Shown: positions 46,103 to 55,260 of the stretch, one piece after another
Numbering within the stretch: the stretch's first letter is position 1
Layout of the letters: each line of letters begins with the position of its first letter
NCBI RefSeq assembly: GCF_029893345.1
Contig: NZ_JARXVE010000003.1
Span: 124,001-188,000 of the forward strand
Direction: 5' to 3'
Length of the DNA: 64,000 bases
Origin: Mycolicibacterium frederiksbergense
GTDB lineage: Bacteria; Actinomycetota; Actinomycetes; Mycobacteriales; Mycobacteriaceae
Translations under genes and position numbers: made by a program
The notes under the pieces: generated by a model
Told to the model about the DNA's origin: nothing
Seen by the model: only the letters and a program-made list of their open reading frames with translations
Database searches by the model: none

Positions 46103-48295
46103 ATGGCGGACAGGACGAGTGCGGCCGGCAACGGAGTTGTTCCCACCGCGGACAGTCCCGCCGCCATTCGTAACGTGGCGCTGGTCGGCCCGGCCGGCGC
46201 CGGAAAGACGACTCTGGTGGAGGCCCTGCTGGTGGCCACCGGCGTGCTGAACCGGTCCGGCTCGGTGGTCGACGGGACCACGGTGTGCGACTTCGACGAC
46301 GCCGAGGTCGCCCAGCAGCGCTCGGTCAGCCTGGCACTGGCCCCGTTGCAGCACAACGGAATCAAGGTCAATCTGATCGACACCCCCGGGTATGCCGACT
46401 TCGTCGGCGAGCTGCGGGCCGGGCTGCGCGCCGCCGATTGCGCACTGTTCGTCATCGCGGCCAACGAGAGCATCGATGAACCGACCAAGGCGCTGTGGCT
46501 GGAATGCGCCGCGGTCGGAATGCCGCGCGCCGTGGTGATCACCAAACTCGACCACGCCCGGGCCAACTACGCCAATACGCTGGCCGATGCCCAGCGGGTC
46601 TTCGGCGACAAGGTGGCACCGCTGTACTTCCCGGCCGGCTCCGGCTCGATTGCCGGCTCCGCCGGCGGTGGCGTCATCGGGCTGCTCACCCGCAGCTACT
46701 ACGAGTACGCCGACGGCACCCACTCCACCCGCGCACCCGACGGTTCCTATGACGACCAGATCGCCGAACTGCGCGGTTCGCTGATCGAGGGAATCATCGA
46801 GGAGTCCGAGGATGAGACCCTCATGGAGCGCTACCTCGGCGGCGAGGAGATCGACGAGTCGGTGTTGATCGCCGACCTGGAGAAGGCCGTCGGCCGCGGC
46901 TCGTTCTTCCCGGTGATCCCGGTGTGCAGCGGCTCCGGAGTCGGCACACAGGAGCTGCTGGAGATCGCCACCCGTGGGTTCCCGGCACCGCCGGAGCATC
47001 CGCTGCCCGAGGTGTTCGCCGCCAGCGGCGCCGCCCGCAAGCCGCTGAGCTGCGATCCGGCCGGGCCGCTGCTGGCCGAGGTGGTGAAGACGACGTGGGA
47101 TCCCTATGTCGGCAGGGTCAGCCTGGTCCGGGTGTTCTCCGGCACCATCAGGCCCGATGCCACCGTGCATGTATCGGGCCATTTTTCTGCGTTCAACAGG
47201 TCCGGGTCAGAGTCGGGGTCACACGGCCACGCCGATCACGATGAGGACGAGCGGATCGGCACCCTGTCTTTCCCGCTGGGTAAGCAGCTGCGCCCGGCAC
47301 CGTCGGTGGTGGCCGGCGACATCTGCGCGATCGGCCGGCTCAGCCGCGCCGAGACCGGTGACACGCTCAGCGACAAGGCCGATCCCCTGGTACTGCGCCC
47401 GTGGACGATGCCGGACCCACTGCTGCCGATCGCGGTACAGCCCCGCGCCAAGACCGACGAGGACAAACTGTCGGCCGGGTTGCAGCGGCTGGCCGCCGAG
47501 GACCCCACCCTGCGCATCGAGCAGAATCCCGAAACCCACCAGATCGTGCTCTGGTGCATGGGCGAGGCGCATGCCGGGGTGGTGCTCGACGCGCTGTCCC
47601 GGCGCTACGGGGTCACCGTGGACACCGTCGAGCTCCGGGTTCCGTTGCGAGAAACGTTCGGCAACAAGGCAAAAGGGCACGGTCGGCACGTCAAGCAGTC
47701 CGGCGGGCATGGCCAGTACGCGGTCTGCGATATCGAGGTCGAGCCGCTCCCGGAGGGCACCGGATTCGAGTTCGTCGACAAGGTGGTGGGCGGCGCCGTA
47801 CCGCGCCAGTTCATCCCGAGCGTCGAGAAGGGTGTGCGGGCCCAGATGGAGAAGGGCGCCGCTCCCCACCAAGGCGGGCAGGCCGGCTACCCCGTGGTCG
47901 ACATCCGGGTGACTCTCTTCGACGGCAAGGCACATAGCGTGGATTCATCGGATTTCGCCTTCCAGATGGCCGGCGGGTTGGCATTGCGGGAGGCCGCCAG
48001 CGCCGCCGGCGTGAACCTGCTCGAGCCCATCGACGAGGTGACCGTGGTGATACCCGACGACCTGGTCGGGGCCGTGATGAGCGACCTGGCCGGACGACGC
48101 GGCCGAGTGCTGGGCACCGACAAGGCCGATGAGGGCCGGACCGTGGTGAAAGCCGAGATCCCCGAGGTCGAACTGACTCGGTACGCGATCGATCTGCGGT
48201 CACTCTCGCACGGGGCCGGGGCGTTCACCCGGGCATTCGCCCGGTACGAGCCGATGCCCGAATCCGCGGCGGCGCGGGTCCGGCATTCGGCCTGA
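46103..48295 (+). CDS. fusA2: EF-G-like GTPase (FusA2/EF-G2 type)
   Basis: A 730-aa translational GTPase homologue. G1 is VGPAGAGKTTLVEALL (EF-G1 has GHVDAGKTT), G3 DTPGYADF and G4 TKLD. EF-G domain II and the domain IV block KGHGRHVKQSGGHGQYAVCDIEVEPLP are present, as is the C-terminal domain V LAGRRGRVLGTDKAD. Actinobacteria carry this second EF-G; the orthologue in M. smegmatis is reported to lack normal elongation activity. RBS AGGAGGAA before the ATG. Converges with the ferredoxin gene, stops adjacent. Confidence 0.93.
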   Translation: MADRTSAAGNGVVPTADSPAAIRNVALVGPAGAGKTTLVEALLVATGVLNRSGSVVDGTTVCDFDDAEVAQQRSVSLALAPLQHNGIKVNLIDTPGYADFVGELRAGLRAADCALFVIAANESIDEPTKALWLECAAVGMPRAVVITKLDHARANYANTLADAQRVFGDKVAPLYFPAGSGSIAGSAGGGVIGLLTRSYYEYADGTHSTRAPDGSYDDQIAELRGSLIEGIIEESEDETLMERYLGGEEIDESVLIADLEKAVGRGSFFPVIPVCSGSGVGTQELLEIATRGFPAPPEHPLPEVFAASGAARKPLSCDPAGPLLAEVVKTTWDPYVGRVSLVRVFSGTIRPDATVHVSGHFSAFNRSGSESGSHGHADHDEDERIGTLSFPLGKQLRPAPSVVAGDICAIGRLSRAETGDTLSDKADPLVLRPWTMPDPLLPIAVQPRAKTDEDKLSAGLQRLAAEDPTLRIEQNPETHQIVLWCMGEAHAGVVLDALSRRYGVTVDTVELRVPLRETFGNKAKGHGRHVKQSGGHGQYAVCDIEVEPLPEGTGFEFVDKVVGGAVPRQFIPSVEKGVRAQMEKGAAPHQGGQAGYPVVDIRVTLFDGKAHSVDSSDFAFQMAGGLALREAASAAGVNLLEPIDEVTVVIPDDLVGAVMSDLAGRRGRVLGTDKADEGRTVVKAEIPEVELTRYAIDLRSLSHGAGAFTRAFARYEPMPESAAARVRHSA

Positions 48296-48484
48296 TCAGC
48301 CGAGCGTGATCGCGTTCTCCGGGCAGCCGGCGATGGCCTCCTGCACGGCCGGGGCGAGCTCGGCCGGGACATCGGACATCAGTGGTGCTGCGTAACCGCC
48401 GTCGGTCAGGGTAAACACGTCGGGGCAGACCGCGACGCACACCCCGTGCCCGCGGCATCGGTCGTCGTCCACCTGAACTCTCAT
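48296..48484 (-). CDS. [3Fe-4S]-type ferredoxin, P450 partner
   Basis: A 62-aa ferredoxin. The cluster motif is CRGHGVCVAVCPDVF with a distal CPENAI. His replaces the second cysteine of the 4Fe-4S pattern, as in P450-associated actinobacterial [3Fe-4S] ferredoxins. Its ATG overlaps the P450 stop (ATGA), so it is translationally coupled and should pass electrons to that P450. Confidence 0.95.
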   Translation of the reverse strand: MRVQVDDDRCRGHGVCVAVCPDVFTLTDGGYAAPLMSDVPAELAPAVQEAIAGCPENAITLG

Positions 48485-49761
48485 ACCGGAGTCACCTCCA
48501 GGTGCAGCGCGGTCAGTCCGCGCAGGATGTAGGTCGGCACGTAGTCGAACCGGCGGGCGCCGGCCGGACCGTGATCGGCCTCCGAGAGGGTGATGGCCGA
48601 CGTCCGCGCCAGCAAGCGCTCCAGGCACACCCTGGCCTCGGCGCGGGCCAGGGGCGCCCCCGGGCAGGAGTGCACGCCGCGGCCGAAAGCGATGTGGCGC
48701 CTGGCATTTGCCCGGGTGACGTCGAAGGTGTCGGGGTTCTCGAACTGCCGGGGGTCGCGGTTGGCCGCACCGTTGCACACCATCAGCGTGGCACCGGCCG
48801 GCACCTGGACCCCACCCACCGCGGTGCTGGCCCGGGCCAGCCGGAAGTCCCCCTTGACCGGGCTCTCCCAGCGCAAGGTCTCCTCGATGAAGTTGGGGAT
48901 CCGGTTGGGTTCACGGCGCAGCAGGTCCTGCAGGTCCGGACGTTCGGCGAGCAGTTTGAGCGCTGCGCTCAACAACCGCACGGTGGTTTCCTGGCCGGCC
49001 GAGTACAGGTTGGCGGCCAGCCGCACCACGTCGATGACCTCCGGAGTGGAGCCGTCCGGGAACGTCGCGGCGGCCATCTCGCTGAGGGTGTCCGCGCGCG
49101 GGTTGGCCCGCCGGTCGGTGATGTAACCGGAGAACTTCTCGTAGAGGTACTCCAACGGGTTGTGCTCCATGGTGTCCTCGCCGGTGCTGCCGACTCCGCC
49201 CTGGTCGTGTCCGCCCATCCGCTCGGCGAACTCGGCGCGGTCGGATTCGGGCACACCGAGCAGGGCGGCGATCACCAACAGGGTGAACGGCCCGGCGAAC
49301 TCCGAGATGAACTCGCCGCCGCCGCGGGCCAGGTAGGGCTCCAGCACCTGATCGGCCAGGCGCCACATGAAGTCCTCGTTCTCCTTGAGTCGCTTCGGCG
49401 TGATCAGGCCCATCAACAGTGCGCGGTGGCTGGTGTGGGTGGGCGGATCGAAGGTGGTGATCTGGTCGCTCATCGGCAGCTCATCGCGGTGACGGTCGAT
49501 GAGCTCGCTCACCTCGCGATCGGGACGGCCCTGCAGCGGAATCGGAAATCCGGGAAACGGGCCGGTCACCGCGGTGGCCGAGGAGAACGTCGCGGCATCG
49601 CCGAACACCGCCACCGCCTCGTCGTAACCGGTGACCATCACCACGTCGTGGTGCGGTTCGCGCTGCACGGGGCAGCGTTCCCGCAATCCGGCCAGGAACG
49701 GATACGGATCGTCCACCAGGCTGTTGTCCCGAAAGAAGTCGCGGTTGTCCGGGTCGGTCAT
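48481..49761 (-). CDS. Cytochrome P450 with coupled ferredoxin
   Basis: A 426-aa soluble bacterial P450. Haem loop FGRGVHSCPG with the Cys at about 366, I-helix YSAGQETT (Gln replaces the usual Gly/Asp-side residue before ETT), and ExxR in EETLRWESPV. It lies between the CMD-like gene and its ferredoxin in a TetR-controlled operon, suggesting catabolism of a terpenoid, aromatic or similar small molecule. ATG at 49761. Confidence 0.95.
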   Translation of the reverse strand: MTDPDNRDFFRDNSLVDDPYPFLAGLRERCPVQREPHHDVVMVTGYDEAVAVFGDAATFSSATAVTGPFPGFPIPLQGRPDREVSELIDRHRDELPMSDQITTFDPPTHTSHRALLMGLITPKRLKENEDFMWRLADQVLEPYLARGGGEFISEFAGPFTLLVIAALLGVPESDRAEFAERMGGHDQGGVGSTGEDTMEHNPLEYLYEKFSGYITDRRANPRADTLSEMAAATFPDGSTPEVIDVVRLAANLYSAGQETTVRLLSAALKLLAERPDLQDLLRREPNRIPNFIEETLRWESPVKGDFRLARASTAVGGVQVPAGATLMVCNGAANRDPRQFENPDTFDVTRANARRHIAFGRGVHSCPGAPLARAEARVCLERLLARTSAITLSEADHGPAGARRFDYVPTYILRGLTALHLEVTPV

Positions 49762-49773
49762 CTGTACCGCCTT

Positions 49774-50343
49774 TCAGTTCGCGGGTGTCGCGTAGAACTC
49801 GTCGGTGCCCGCGCCCTCTTCCAGTTGCACGTCGAATGTGTTGAGCGCCAACGCGAGGGTGCCGTAGCCACCGACGGTGAACATCAGATCCATCCGCTGA
49901 TGGTCGTCGAGCCGGGTACCGAGCCGCTCCCAGGTCAGCGGGGATATCCGCGAACCCGAGTGCAGCTCGTCGACGGCATCGAGCACCATCTGATCGAATT
50001 CGTCTGCGGCAGAACCGGTTTGAGCGGAGGTGAGGTCATCCTCGGTGAGCCCCAGCCGGCGTCCCATCGCGCTGTGGTGGCCCCATTCGTACACACAACC
50101 GTGGTGGAAGGCGGTGCGCAGGATGACCAGTTCCCGGATCCGGTCGGGCAGCGTGGAATCTTGCTGCAAATAGCTGTTGAACGGCAGGAACCTGCCGGCC
50201 AGCACGGGGTGCCGAACCAGCGTCGACAGGGCGTTGCCGGCGTCCGCTGGATTGCGACGCTCGGGCGCCACCGTGCAGGCCAGCGCATCGCGCGCCTGAT
50301 CGTCCCAGTCCTCGGCCGGTAGCGGCGTCAACATCTGCATCAT
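49774..50343 (-). CDS. Carboxymuconolactone decarboxylase/AhpD-like protein
   Basis: A ~189-aa AhpD-fold protein. The helical core LPDRIRELVILRTAFHHGCVYEWGHHSAMGRRLGL matches CMD-domain proteins. Only one Cys (HHGCVYEW) is present where AhpD has a CxxC, with EWGHH replacing the second Cys region, so it is a non-peroxidase CMD type. Start uncertain among Met codons at 50343, 50340 and 50334; AGGAAGG lies just upstream and favours the later two. First gene of the CMD-P450-ferredoxin operon. Confidence 0.87.
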   Translation of the reverse strand: MMQMLTPLPAEDWDDQARDALACTVAPERRNPADAGNALSTLVRHPVLAGRFLPFNSYLQQDSTLPDRIRELVILRTAFHHGCVYEWGHHSAMGRRLGLTEDDLTSAQTGSAADEFDQMVLDAVDELHSGSRISPLTWERLGTRLDDHQRMDLMFTVGGYGTLALALNTFDVQLEEGAGTDEFYATPAN

Positions 50344-50363
50344 CCTTCCTGCGCGCCGATCTG

Positions 50364-50402
50364 CTTTACGATCGACTAGTAACATCCTTTACGATCGTAA
50401 AG
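50364..50402. promoter_or_regulatory. Two TetR operator boxes
   Basis: A perfect 16-bp palindrome, CTTTACGATCGTAAAG (50387-50402), and a half-conserved copy, CTTTACGATCGACTAG (50364-50379), 23 bp apart in the gap between the CMD-like gene and the TetR gene. They are placed to repress both divergent operons. Confidence 0.75.
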
Positions 50403-50436
50403 GAGATTTCCCGGTAGCGCACAGGAGGGAGTAGCT

Positions 50437-51048
50437 ATGGAGACCGCCGAGCCCGCCGCGGCTGCCACCCGCGCCCGCCTCGTCCAAGCCGCCATCAAAC
50501 TGTTCACCCGGCACGGCTACGCCGGCACCTCGCTGCAGATGATCGCCGACGAGCTGGGCTTCACCAAGGCTGCGATCTACTACCACTTCCGCACCCGCGA
50601 ACAGCTGCTGAGCGCGGTCGTCGAACCATTGCTGACGCAGCTGCAAGCGGTTGTCGAAACGGCGGAACGCCAGCGCGGCGCCCAGGCCCGGGCCGAGCAG
50701 ATGGTGCGCGGCTATGCCGAGCTCGCCGTCAACAACCGCGCGCTGGTCTCGGTGCTGGCCGGCGATCCCAGCGTCAACGACACCCTGCGCGCCCATCCGG
50801 AATGGGGATCGATCATCGACCGGCAGATGAAGTTGTTGGCCGATACCGATCCCGGGCCGGCGGGAATGGTCAAGGCGACTGTGGTGTATTCCGGGTTCGC
50901 CGGTGCGGCCAGTCCCACATCCGAACCTGTCGCCGGCGACGAGCTGTACCGCCTCCTGGTCGACACCGGACGCCGAATCTTGGGCCTGCGCGCTTCTCGG
51001 CGCCCGAAAGAGCTTGACATTCAAGGCATATCGAAAGGAACGAGATGA
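50437..51048 (+). CDS. TetR-family regulator of the P450/SDR divergon
   Basis: A 203-aa TetR-family repressor. HTH: GYAGTSLQMIADELGFTKAAIYYHFRTREQLLSAV. The ligand domain is unassigned. RBS AGGAGGGA before the ATG at 50437. It overlaps the SDR gene by 4 bp (ATGA) and lies 35 bp after a perfect palindrome, so control of its own operon and of the divergent CMD-P450-ferredoxin operon is likely. Confidence 0.93.
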   Translation: METAEPAAAATRARLVQAAIKLFTRHGYAGTSLQMIADELGFTKAAIYYHFRTREQLLSAVVEPLLTQLQAVVETAERQRGAQARAEQMVRGYAELAVNNRALVSVLAGDPSVNDTLRAHPEWGSIIDRQMKLLADTDPGPAGMVKATVVYSGFAGAASPTSEPVAGDELYRLLVDTGRRILGLRASRRPKELDIQGISKGTR

Positions 51049-51752
51049 CAGCCAAGACAGCCCTGGTCACCGGCGGCGCCTCCGGAATCGGCAAGGCCAT
51101 CGCCGAACGGCTTGCCACCGACGGATACCAGGTGGCCACCCTCGATCTCACCGCCACCAACGCCGAGCACGCCCACGCGGCCGACGTCACCGACCGCGCC
51201 CAGGTGGATGCGGTGTTCAAGACCGTCCGCGAACAGCTCGGCCCGGTCACCATCCTGGTCAACGCCGCCGGGCTCAGCGGGTTCAAGCCGTTCACCGACA
51301 TCACCTTCGAGGAATGGCAGCGCGTGGTGAACGTCAACCTCAACGGGGTGTTCCACGTGGTGCAGGCCGCACTGCCCGACATGATCGACGCTGGATGGGG
51401 CCGCATCGTCAACATCTCCTCCTCCAGCACGCACTCGGGTGTGCCGTACATGAGCCACTACGTGTCGGCCAAGTCCGCGGTGAACGGGTTGACCAAGTCC
51501 CTGGCGCTGGAGTTCGGGCCGGCCGGTATCACCGTCAACGCGGTGCCGCCCGGCTTCATCGACACCCCGATGCTGCGCGCCGCCGAGGCCCGCGGCGAGC
51601 TCGGCGACATCCAGAACACCATCGACGCCACACCGGTGCGGCGGATGGGCAAGCCGGAGGACATCGCCGCGACGTGTTCGTTCCTGATCTCGGAGGAGGC
51701 GGGCTACATCACCGGCCAGATCGTCGGCGTGAACGGCGGCCGCAACACCTGA
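51045..51752 (+). CDS. Short-chain dehydrogenase (3-oxoacyl reductase/alcohol dehydrogenase type)
   Basis: A 235-aa classical SDR. GGASGIGKAIA cofactor loop, NNAG-equivalent VNAAG, Ser in NISSSST, and YVSAKSAVNGLTKSLA as the Tyr/Lys motif. LDLTATN after strand 2 suggests NAD. Coupled to the TetR gene and probably oxidises an alcohol produced by the divergent P450. The C-terminus VNGGRNT is typical. Confidence 0.94.
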   Translation: MTAKTALVTGGASGIGKAIAERLATDGYQVATLDLTATNAEHAHAADVTDRAQVDAVFKTVREQLGPVTILVNAAGLSGFKPFTDITFEEWQRVVNVNLNGVFHVVQAALPDMIDAGWGRIVNISSSSTHSGVPYMSHYVSAKSAVNGLTKSLALEFGPAGITVNAVPPGFIDTPMLRAAEARGELGDIQNTIDATPVRRMGKPEDIAATCSFLISEEAGYITGQIVGVNGGRNT

Positions 51753-51900
51753 TCAAGCCCTATCTGTGACGAGGATCTCCCCGTGTTGGCGGTTTGATCT
51801 TCGCCGCACCGGGGGCCATGCAGTTGCGCTTGTCTCTGGTTTTTTGGGACAGTTTGCTTACCTAAGCTGCTGGCTGCGTCAATACATCGGAGGTTTGCAC

Positions 51901-53145
51901 GTGGCCTCGACCACCGCAACGCTGCGGGACCGCTTGGAGCAGCGGTTCAAGCACTGGCGATACAACCCGCCGTACAAGACTGCGTGCGCGGTCATGATCA
52001 TTGCGATGGTTGCGGTGCTGACCTTGACCTGGATGCAGTTCCGCGGGGCGTTCGAGGAAAAGACGCAGCTCACCGTGCTGGCCAACCGCTCGGGCCTGTC
52101 CATGGACCCCGGTTCCAAGGTCACCTTCAACGGGGTGCCGATCGGCCGGCTGACCGCCGTCGACGTGGTGGAGGTCGACGGTAATCCCGAGGCCAAGCTG
52201 ACCCTGGACGTCAAGCCGAAATACTTGAAGCTGCTCCCGGAGAACGTGGTCGCCGAGCTGAAGGCCACCACGGTGTTCGGCAACAAGTACATCTCGTTCC
52301 TGTCGCCGGAAAACCCGTCGCCGCAGCGGGTGTCGCCGGCCACCCCGATTCGCGCCCAGGGTGTGACGACGGAGTTCAATACGCTGTTCGAGACGATCAC
52401 CGCGATCTCCGCGCAGATCGACCCGATCAAGCTGAACCAGACCCTGACCGCCACCGCACAGGCGCTCGACGGCCTGGGCACCAAATTCGGCCAGTCCCTG
52501 GTCAACGCCAACACCATCCTGAGCGACCTCAACCCGCGCATGCCCGAGATCCGCCACGACATCAAAGGTCTGGCCGATCTGGGCGAGGTTTACGCCAAGG
52601 CCTCCCCGGACCTGTGGGACGGACTGAACAACGCCGTCACCACCGCCCGCACCCTCAACGATCAGCGCGGCAACCTGGATCAGGCGCTGGTGGCCGCGGT
52701 CGGCTTCGGTAACACCGGCGGCGACATCTTCGAACGCGGCGGCCCCTATCTGGTGCGCGGCGCCCAGGATCTGCTGCCGGTCAGCGCGATGCTCGACCGC
52801 AACAGCCCGGCGTTGTACTGCATGATCCACAACTACGCCGAAGCGTCACCGAAGTTCGCCTCGCAGACCCGCAACGGCTACGCGTTCGAGCTGCAAGATG
52901 CCCTGGTCGGGGTGGGCAACCCCTGGGTGTATCCCGACAACCTGCCACGGGTGAACGCCAAGGGCGGACCCGAGGGCCGGCCGGGCTGCTGGCAGCCGAT
53001 CACCCGTGATCTGTGGCCGGCCCCGTATCTGGTGCTGGACACCGGTGCAGCCATCACGCCCTACAACCACTTCGAGCTGGGCCAACCGCTGCTCACCGAG
53101 TACGTGTGGGGCCGCCAGGTCGGCGAGAACACGATCAACCCGTAA
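51901..53145 (+). CDS. Solitary MCE-family protein (MceA-like)
   Basis: A 414-aa cell-envelope lipid-transport protein. N-terminal membrane anchor (about 24-44, AVMIIAMVAVLTLTW), then the MCE domain: TVLANRSGLSMDPGSKVTFNGVPIGRL through EAKLTLDVKPKYLKLLPENV and FGNKYISFLSP. A helical region and the Mce1-type C-terminal domain follow. Mce proteins usually sit in operons of two YrbE permeases plus six MCE genes; here there is one alone. GTG at 51901 with GGAGG about 8 bp upstream. The 148-bp gap before it holds no other gene. Confidence 0.92.
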   Translation: MASTTATLRDRLEQRFKHWRYNPPYKTACAVMIIAMVAVLTLTWMQFRGAFEEKTQLTVLANRSGLSMDPGSKVTFNGVPIGRLTAVDVVEVDGNPEAKLTLDVKPKYLKLLPENVVAELKATTVFGNKYISFLSPENPSPQRVSPATPIRAQGVTTEFNTLFETITAISAQIDPIKLNQTLTATAQALDGLGTKFGQSLVNANTILSDLNPRMPEIRHDIKGLADLGEVYAKASPDLWDGLNNAVTTARTLNDQRGNLDQALVAAVGFGNTGGDIFERGGPYLVRGAQDLLPVSAMLDRNSPALYCMIHNYAEASPKFASQTRNGYAFELQDALVGVGNPWVYPDNLPRVNAKGGPEGRPGCWQPITRDLWPAPYLVLDTGAAITPYNHFELGQPLLTEYVWGRQVGENTINP

Positions 53146-53148
53146 CGG

Positions 53149-54057
53149 TCAGCTGGACCGATCGCTACGCCAGCCGGCGGCCACCTCGGCCTCCAGCTTC
53201 TCCTCGTAGGCGCCCTCGTCCCGGCCGAGTGCGATGGTGGCCGCCGCCATCGCGCCGATGGCCAGCGACAATGCCACCGGCTCCCATCCGGTGATCGACA
53301 GGTGCTCACCCAGCACGATGGAGCCCAGCACCACCGCCACCACGGGCTCGAGCACCAGCATGGTCGGCACCGAGGTCTGCAACGATCCGGCATGAAATGC
53401 CGACTGCTGCAACAGCGTCGCGACCACCCCGAGCAGCACCACCAGATACAGGGCCGGTGTGGTCAGCACGGCAAGCACGCTGCCCTCGGCGATCATGTGC
53501 ACCACGATCTTGGTCAGCACCGCGACCACGCCGAACATCACCCCGACCGCGAGCGCCAGCAGCACCGCCCGGCGCCAGTTGGTGCTGCGGGTGGCGGCCA
53601 GCACGCACAGCGTCACCGCCGTCGCGCAGAACACGGCGACCATGATCGTGGTTACCACCGATACCGCATAGCTACCGGTACTGGCCCTGGCCAGGCCGAC
53701 GAACACGGTCAGCGCCCCGGTCAGCAGCAATGCCCACACCCATTCGGCCCGGCTGACCCTGCGATGGGCCAGCCTGGCGCTGAGCGGCAGGGCGAACAAC
53801 AGCGCCGAAACCAGCACCGGCTGGACCAGCAGCAGCGAGCCAAACCCCAGCGCCACGGCCTGGAACACGTACCCGGCCACTGCCGCCGCCGTCCCCGCCC
53901 ACCACAGCCGGCGACGCAGCAGGGTGCGCAGCATGACCGTGCTGACGCCCTTCTCGGGCGGAACATCCATGGTTGCCCGCTGTCGCACCACAATGCCGAC
54001 GGCCGCGAAAACCGCTGCGCACAGCGCGAACAGCACGGCAAGACTGTTGCCGAGCAA
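53149..54057 (-). CDS. DMT-superfamily (EamA/NIPA-like) transporter
   Basis: A 302-aa membrane protein with nine or ten hydrophobic helices in two repeats, including VFQAVALGFGSLLLVQPVLVSALLFALPLSA and the symmetric PTMLVLEPVVAVVLGSIVLGEHLS, the EamA hallmark. The TTG at 54057 is used because GGGG lies about 10 bp upstream and no ATG is available. The final ~25 residues are charged and cytoplasmic. Substrate unknown. Converges with the MCE gene, 3 bp apart. Confidence 0.85.
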   Translation of the reverse strand: MLGNSLAVLFALCAAVFAAVGIVVRQRATMDVPPEKGVSTVMLRTLLRRRLWWAGTAAAVAGYVFQAVALGFGSLLLVQPVLVSALLFALPLSARLAHRRVSRAEWVWALLLTGALTVFVGLARASTGSYAVSVVTTIMVAVFCATAVTLCVLAATRSTNWRRAVLLALAVGVMFGVVAVLTKIVVHMIAEGSVLAVLTTPALYLVVLLGVVATLLQQSAFHAGSLQTSVPTMLVLEPVVAVVLGSIVLGEHLSITGWEPVALSLAIGAMAAATIALGRDEGAYEEKLEAEVAAGWRSDRSS

Positions 54058-54157
54058 GCCTCGTCAACCCCTTTCGGGCCAGTGTGTCGGCCCCCCTCGG
54101 GGAAGAAGGCCAGTGCCCTCCAACCGTAGAGCGCCGAGGGTAGTCGCGCCGCCCGGG

Positions 54158-54466
54158 CTACACGACCTGCAGATGGCGCCTGGGTAGCGGCTCGGCGGTG
54201 CCGGGCGCCTCGAGATGGTGTGCTTCGGGGCCGGGCTGCGGCGACGGGGCGATCTTGTCGTTCACGGTGGCCACCGCGGAATCGACCCGGTTCACCGCGG
54301 TGTCGCACAGATCGCGGACCCGGCCGCTGGCGGTCTCGACTTCATCGGCCGCGCTGCGCAGGTAGGCCCTGAGATTGATCCGGAGCCGCTCGCCGGCGTT
54401 GCGCAGCCGCAGCCGCGCCCGGTCGTCGACCTCGACGGTGACGTATGGCAACACCCGAAACCTCAT
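54158..54466 (-). CDS. Hypothetical protein (102 aa)
   Basis: A 102-aa protein I do not recognise. MRFRVLPYVTVEVDDRARLRLRNAGERLRINLRAYL suggests a beta hairpin followed by a long amphipathic helix to residue ~70. The Pro-rich tail is disordered. GGAGCGGGG lies before the ATG, and codon use is normal for the window, supporting a real gene. The flanking gaps (about 100 and 57 bp) show nothing else. Confidence 0.6.
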   Translation of the reverse strand: MRFRVLPYVTVEVDDRARLRLRNAGERLRINLRAYLRSAADEVETASGRVRDLCDTAVNRVDSAVATVNDKIAPSPQPGPEAHHLEAPGTAEPLPRRHLQVV

Positions 54467-54523
54467 AGCCCCGCTCCCATCTCCGCTTGCCTTGGCCCAC
54501 AGTAACCGCGCCCGGCCACGTGT

Positions 54524-55231
54524 CTACCTCCCGGCACCATCCCAGTCGATCAGGGTCCAGCCGTCGGTCGGATTGCCCTTGACCACGACAACGCCGGTGT
54601 TGTTCAGCGGATGGCTGACCAGCATCTGCGGATTGGGGTTGCTCACGTTCATCTCGACCCACAGCATGATCGCGGCGCCGTGCGAGTAGACGACGGGGTT
54701 GTCGTCGCCGCTGTCGTAAATCTGCTGTACCGCCTCGTCGAACCGGGCGTCGAACTCATTGCCGTCGACCGAGCCCGGAATGCGGGCGCTGCGATCGCCG
54801 CGCAACCACTGTTCTGGCGCGGAGAAGTAGGTGTTGGTCGCGGCCGCCTCGGGCTGGCCCTCGTAGACGCCGGCCTCGATCTCACGCAATCCGGGCAGCA
54901 CGGTGACCGGCTCGCCCAGGGCGTCGGCCATGGGTTCGGCGGTCTGCTGGGTCCGGATCATGGTCGAGGCAAAGATGCCGTCGTACCGGTTGGGCGCCAG
55001 GCGCTGGGCGCTGGCGACGGCCTGGCTGCGGCCCAGGTCGGTGATGGACGGGCCTGGGGTGGAACTGTCGATCAGGCCCGAGGCGTTGCCCGCCGATTGG
55101 GCGTGGCGGACGAAGGTCAGCGTGATGGTGCGGTAGCCACCCGCGGCCGCGGCCGGGGCCAGCAGCATGGCGAGAACAAGGACGACGGCGGTCAGTAGCG
55201 GAAGCGCTCGTATTTTTCGCACACCGGCCAT
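54524..55231 (-). CDS. Exported histidine phosphatase-family protein
   Basis: A 235-aa phosphoglycerate-mutase-like phosphatase. Signal peptide MAGVRKIRALPLLTAVVLVL with cleavage near AAAA (about 30). The catalytic RHG block is FVRHAQSAGN, so RHA replaces RHG, and the second His lies in VVYSHGAAIMLW. The mid-sequence Glu is in LREIEAGVYEG. It should act outside the membrane on phosphate esters. Divergent from the O-methyltransferase with 29 bp between starts. Confidence 0.9.
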   Translation of the reverse strand: MAGVRKIRALPLLTAVVLVLAMLLAPAAAAGGYRTITLTFVRHAQSAGNASGLIDSSTPGPSITDLGRSQAVASAQRLAPNRYDGIFASTMIRTQQTAEPMADALGEPVTVLPGLREIEAGVYEGQPEAAATNTYFSAPEQWLRGDRSARIPGSVDGNEFDARFDEAVQQIYDSGDDNPVVYSHGAAIMLWVEMNVSNPNPQMLVSHPLNNTGVVVVKGNPTDGWTLIDWDGAGR

Positions 55232-55260
55232 AATTCACCCTCGGGCGTAGCTTCATTAGG

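Noticed and set aside
48502..50322. 606-codon plus-strand frame opposite P450 and CMD genes
   Set aside because: Antisense to clear P450 motifs and to the divergent promoter with TetR boxes; no motifs of its own.
51840..51875. TTAGGTAAG-like half site (minus strand) before the MCE gene, possible IdeR box
   Set aside because: Only one half resembles the 19-bp iron box; the second half does not match.
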